Of a stretch of 9,741 bases of DNA, positions 6,985-9,741 are shown piece after piece. The translations under genes were made by a program, and so were the position numbers. The DNA is from Cyclobacteriaceae bacterium (GTDB taxonomy: Bacteria > Bacteroidota > Bacteroidia > Cytophagales > Cyclobacteriaceae). Each line of letters begins with the position of its first letter. Within the stretch, counting starts at the first letter, position 1. A model generated the notes under the pieces. It was not told where the DNA came from. It searched no databases and saw only the letters and a program-made list of their open reading frames with translations. The stretch is taken from the NCBI GenBank assembly GCA_029880385.1, contig JAOUOM010000032.1, positions 1 to 9,741 of the forward strand, read 5' to 3'.

Positions 6985-7584
6985 CTATTGTACGTCCAGT
7001 GTCCAGGTGATATCAATGTCCGACTCCCCGTCCACCGATGTGCTGGTCGCTGATTTGATGCCCGGCTGGTGTTTGAGCAGGACACGAAACGCCCCTGACC
7101 CGCCAGACCCTGTCACCCAACTGGTCAGCAGGCCGACAGGCAACCCCTGGCTATCTGTGTCTTTGTAGACAACAGGCTGCGTACGGTCGGCCACATTGCC
7201 CACGCCTGCCGGATTCGAAAAAAGCCCGTCTGCAAAAGCAAAGAAAAACATGTGCTCATGGCCCTCTGCAACGATTTCATCGGTTATATTGGTGTTTGCC
7301 AGGCTGTTTTTCACCTCGATGGAAAGGGTATAGGTCGTATTGGGAACCAACACAGGATGGGAGACCACCACCAGGCCCTGAGAACCTTCCCCGTCCGGAT
7401 CCTGTGCCAATGCCGTAACGGGCACCACACTCCCCTCTGCCAAAAACGAAAGGATCACGTCGGTCACAATTTCTTCTTCATTGGGTATTTCCGGCACATC
7501 ATGGTCATTACAACTGACCAAACAGGAAAGTGCCAGTGCGACGATCAGTCCCCTGCCAGCTATAGTTATTTTCATTTGTTTCAT
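6985..7584 (-). CDS. Lipoprotein paired with a TonB-dependent receptor, probable metal uptake
   Basis: This 199-aa protein has a type II signal peptide: Lys2 and Lys5, a hydrophobic core (12-22) and the lipobox LVSC, with Cys25 lipidated. The mature part is predicted beta-rich, with DPDGEGSQGLVVVSHPVLVPNTTYTLSIEV (62-91), an HEH cluster (109-111), YKDTDSQGLPVGL (140-152), a Gly-rich turn, LLKHQPG (169-175) and DIDITWTLDVQ at the end. I recall similar small lipoproteins beside TonB receptors in Bacteroidota, usually unnamed. The His residues could bind a metal, but this is inference. It starts 67 bp after the receptor stop and has its own promoter with an overlapping Fur-type palindrome, so it can be expressed apart from the receptor. 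A second ATG at 7575 (residue 4) is possible. Either start leaves the signal peptide intact. Confidence 0.8.
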   Translation of the reverse strand: MKQMKITIAGRGLIVALALSCLVSCNDHDVPEIPNEEEIVTDVILSFLAEGSVVPVTALAQDPDGEGSQGLVVVSHPVLVPNTTYTLSIEVKNSLANTNITDEIVAEGHEHMFFFAFADGLFSNPAGVGNVADRTQPVVYKDTDSQGLPVGLLTSWVTGSGGSGAFRVLLKHQPGIKSATSTSVDGESDIDITWTLDVQ

Positions 7585-7592
7585 TTAATTTA

Positions 7593-7609
7593 TTGCAACA
7601 TTGTTGCAA
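7593..7609. promoter_or_regulatory. Perfect 17-bp palindrome, candidate Fur/Zur-family operator
   Basis: TTGCAACA-T-TGTTGCAA is a perfect 8-1-8 dyad, containing the 7-1-7 geometry typical of Fur-family boxes (Fur, Zur, PerR). It lies 8 bp upstream of the lipoprotein ATG and overlaps the last three bases of the -7 box TATGTTTG and the predicted start of transcription, a classic repressor position. The bases differ from the AT-rich iron Fur box, so Zur or another metal sensor is more likely. That assignment is inference. Confidence 0.7.
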
Positions 7610-7638
7610 ACATACACCCGAACAGAAACATAGTAAAA
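7607..7638 (-). promoter_or_regulatory. Bacteroidota-type promoter of the lipoprotein gene
   Basis: On the minus strand TATGTTTG (7614-7607) matches the -7 consensus TAnnTTTG at every fixed base. Twenty bases upstream is TTTT (7638-7635), close to the -33 TTTG element. The expected transcription start falls at about 7600, inside the palindrome, giving a leader of about 15-20 nt. The promoter lies wholly between the receptor stop codon and the lipoprotein start. Confidence 0.65.
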
Positions 7639-7651
7639 CATTTTCAGCGAA

Positions 7652-9741
7652 TTAAAATTTGTAGGTCAATGAAAGCTGAAAATCACGGCCCGTCTGATCC
7701 GAAAAATAACGCAATCGATCCATATACGACCGGTAACTGGTATTAGTCATATTGGCAACCCGAAATGCAATACGTACTTTTCGGAGTGATGCGTCCAGCC
7801 CGGCACCCAACAAGCCATAACCTGCCGGTGCAGCCAGAAAATCGAAGGTACGGTCGTTTGTGGCAAACAAGTCAGTCCCACTGGATTGTGCTGCCACGAT
7901 TTCTTGCATGGATAGGACCCTGGGAGCCTGCCAGGCACGAAAAACATAATTTCCCTCCACATACAAACTAAATTCACTCCATTTCCAAAACGGACGGTTA
8001 TAACGGCCCCTGTATGTTACATTGGCTGGTGGCATCCCCACAAAATAATCCCTGTGGCGTACATCTCCTGCCCATAAATAACTGGCCGAAAGGCTGGATT
8101 CCAACTGGCGGCTATGCTTCCACCGCACATCAGCATCCCCCCCAAAAAGCAGGGCATCGGTCTGATGGTACACAAAATAGGGGAACGTGCCACGTACGGT
8201 AGTCGTAATTCCGGCCGGACGAGTGTAAATGTAGTCCCGTATCAGGTTGATGTACCCTGTCAGTTCGTACTGAAAGTTGTCATGCGTATTCTCAAGGCTG
8301 TTTATCCATTTGATCCCAAGCTCGGGCTTGACAGGCTGATCCTGTGGATCCACCAGGGCCGGTCGGGTCACAACATTGTTTGACAGATCGGTATCATATG
8401 TCAGAAAACCATATTCGTAAACCGACTGGTGACGACCAAATCCGTACATTTCCACAATGTTGGGGGGTCGCCACGCCGAAGCCAGGTTTGATCGCACTAC
8501 CACTGATTCGCCCGTGTGCACCATGCCAAGTGAAGTGGTGATGTTTTGATACGTATAGGCATGTTCATAGCGGTTTCCCTGATAGACACCACGAACCGAT
8601 GCATATTGAAAATCGTATCGAAATCCCGCCTCAAGTGTGAAGGCACCTGCCTCCCGGCCTTCAGTTACAAAAAATCCCAATTTGCTAAAGTTATAATTGG
8701 GTACAAACTGTGCCGTATTGGTACCGGGCAGGTTGTTGTTGTCCTGATAAAGCCACTGAACCCCCACAATTCCACCCACTCCCGCTAGTTGCGGATGATA
8801 CCAGTTTGTCTCCAGTGAATGCGATGCCAGCCTCAAATCGATGGACGGAATGGGATTTTGCGCCCCCTTGCGGATATCATACTCCTGACGATTGTTTACC
8901 TGCCAGCCATAGGTCACCTCCAGTTCATGGCCACCCCGGAGCAGGGTACCATTCAACTTGAACAATTGATGGTCTACCTGCTGAAAAGGTTGCCTGATTT
9001 CATAGGAAAAGGGACGGGTTTCCTGCGGTGGTTCTGTCGACATAGCACGGATCAGGTCATCACTATTCCCGTTGAAGGCCCCCCTCAATATCCCCAGTTT
9101 CTGATAAACATGGCTGTAGTAGCCTTCCAGGTCTAGTTTTCCTTTATGATAACGGACACCTGCCCCATAGCTATACTCACGTTTGCCCGTATTGGTCAAT
9201 GAATAAGCAGGTGCATGCAGGTCTCCCTGCCCCACGCCACTACCCTGTACTCTCCATCCCATGCGTTCGTATCCTTTTTCCAGTTTGAAATTCGCTTCCC
9301 CATAACGTCCATTGCTGGCCCCACGCATTCCCAGTTGTCCGCTCACCGGCTCATGTAGCCTGATCGGATGGGAACCTATCAACAGCACGCCCCCCAAGGC
9401 TTCAGGTCCAAACCGAACTGTCGATGCCCCTTTTACCACTTCGATCTGATCGGCCAGGGTCGGGTCAATTTCCGGGGCATGCTCAGTGCCCCAGTTTTGA
9501 AATTCGTGCCGAACCCCATTGTTTATAACCAAAATCCGGTTGCTGTGCAGGCCATGGATCACAGGCTTCACAATATTTTGTCCTGTCTGCAGGGTATTGA
9601 CACCTGAAAGCTGGCCGGCAAGGTCACCAAACGAATTGCTTTTGGCATCTTCAAAGCCTTTTGCATCCAACACATGCGACTGAAGCGATCGTTGGCTTGA
9701 ACTGTTTTGTTCTGCCTCCACAATCACACTCGACAACATAA
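7652..9741 (-). CDS. TonB-dependent outer-membrane receptor (5' end beyond the right edge)
   Basis: This is a TonB/ExbBD-energised outer-membrane transporter. The visible 696 codons hold the plug and the whole barrel. The plug shows FGDLAGQLSGVNTLQTGQNIVKPVIHG (about 37-63), RILVINNGVR (68-77), the NWGTEHAPEIDP stretch (82-93) and QIEVVKGASTVRFGPEALGGVLLI (98-121). The barrel follows with many alternating aromatic strands and ends ...LSLTYKF, with a C-terminal Phe as in outer-membrane proteins. The frame stays open through the window edge. The Met at 9739 sits inside the usual L-x-x-V-x-V-x-A lead-in to the plug, so the signal peptide, any carboxypeptidase-like domain and the TonB box lie outside the window. 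There is no SusD partner, which argues against glycan uptake. The EHAPEID motif resembles the DHA...D plug segment of ZnuD zinc receptors, and together with the Fur-type box downstream it suggests a metal or metallophore substrate. The substrate is not proven. Confidence 0.9.
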   Translation of the reverse strand, partial: MLSSVIVEAEQNSSSQRSLQSHVLDAKGFEDAKSNSFGDLAGQLSGVNTLQTGQNIVKPVIHGLHSNRILVINNGVRHEFQNWGTEHAPEIDPTLADQIEVVKGASTVRFGPEALGGVLLIGSHPIRLHEPVSGQLGMRGASNGRYGEANFKLEKGYERMGWRVQGSGVGQGDLHAPAYSLTNTGKREYSYGAGVRYHKGKLDLEGYYSHVYQKLGILRGAFNGNSDDLIRAMSTEPPQETRPFSYEIRQPFQQVDHQLFKLNGTLLRGGHELEVTYGWQVNNRQEYDIRKGAQNPIPSIDLRLASHSLETNWYHPQLAGVGGIVGVQWLYQDNNNLPGTNTAQFVPNYNFSKLGFFVTEGREAGAFTLEAGFRYDFQYASVRGVYQGNRYEHAYTYQNITTSLGMVHTGESVVVRSNLASAWRPPNIVEMYGFGRHQSVYEYGFLTYDTDLSNNVVTRPALVDPQDQPVKPELGIKWINSLENTHDNFQYELTGYINLIRDYIYTRPAGITTTVRGTFPYFVYHQTDALLFGGDADVRWKHSRQLESSLSASYLWAGDVRHRDYFVGMPPANVTYRGRYNRPFWKWSEFSLYVEGNYVFRAWQAPRVLSMQEIVAAQSSGTDLFATNDRTFDFLAAPAGYGLLGAGLDASLRKVRIAFRVANMTNTSYRSYMDRLRYFSDQTGRDFQLSLTYKF

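Noticed and set aside
9737..9739. ATG as the start of the TonB receptor
   Set aside because: It sits within the conserved lead-in to the plug, leaves no signal peptide, and the frame continues past the edge.
1..9741. Defence system, CRISPR, prophage or insertion sequence
   Set aside because: No spaced direct repeats, transposase, integrase, nuclease or tRNA-like attachment site was seen. All genes have housekeeping, regulatory or transport signatures.

Overview
The window looks like a chromosomal segment from a member of the Bacteroidota, probably of the Cytophagia type. Four things point there: a TonB-dependent outer-membrane receptor next to a small lipoprotein; an EF-G paralogue of the Bacteroides EF-G2 type; translation starts without clear Shine-Dalgarno sequences; and one promoter with a perfect Bacteroidota -7 box (TAnnTTTG). 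Base composition is balanced. I see no rRNA, tRNA, insertion sequence, CRISPR array or phage gene. Six of the seven genes are on the minus strand. Both window edges cut genes: the 3' end of ppdK on the left and the 5' end of the TonB receptor on the right.

Reading leftward on the minus strand from about 5960: an EF-G-like translation factor (fusA2, 5957-3828), its rho-independent terminator (3806-3745), an EGLN/PPHD-type 2-oxoglutarate oxygenase (3683-3057, GTG start), a single-domain response regulator (2956-2531), and pyruvate phosphate dikinase (ppdK, 2395 to the left edge). The EF-G-like protein has lost the catalytic His of its G3 motif (DTPGL instead of DTPGH) and has NQLD instead of NKxD. 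This matches the pattern of Bacteroides EF-G2, a paralogue reported to translocate without GTP hydrolysis under nutrient limitation. The oxygenase belongs to the family whose Pseudomonas member hydroxylates EF-Tu, so its position next to a translation factor is suggestive.

A 378-bp gap (5958-6335) separates this block from the only plus-strand gene, a lipoprotein with a Dabb (dimeric alpha/beta barrel) domain (6336-6773) that ends in a strong hairpin terminator. The gap holds a candidate fusA2 promoter overlaid by a 21-bp inverted repeat.

The right third is a probable metal-uptake locus on the minus strand: a TonB-dependent receptor (9741-7652, partial) followed by a 199-aa lipoprotein (7584-6985). 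Between them lies a promoter whose -7 box is overlapped by a perfect 17-bp 8-1-8 palindrome with the geometry of Fur-family (Fur/Zur) operators. This is the clearest regulatory signal in the window. The metal is not established. Zinc is a guess from the palindrome type, the EHAPEID plug motif of the receptor and the HEH motif of the lipoprotein.
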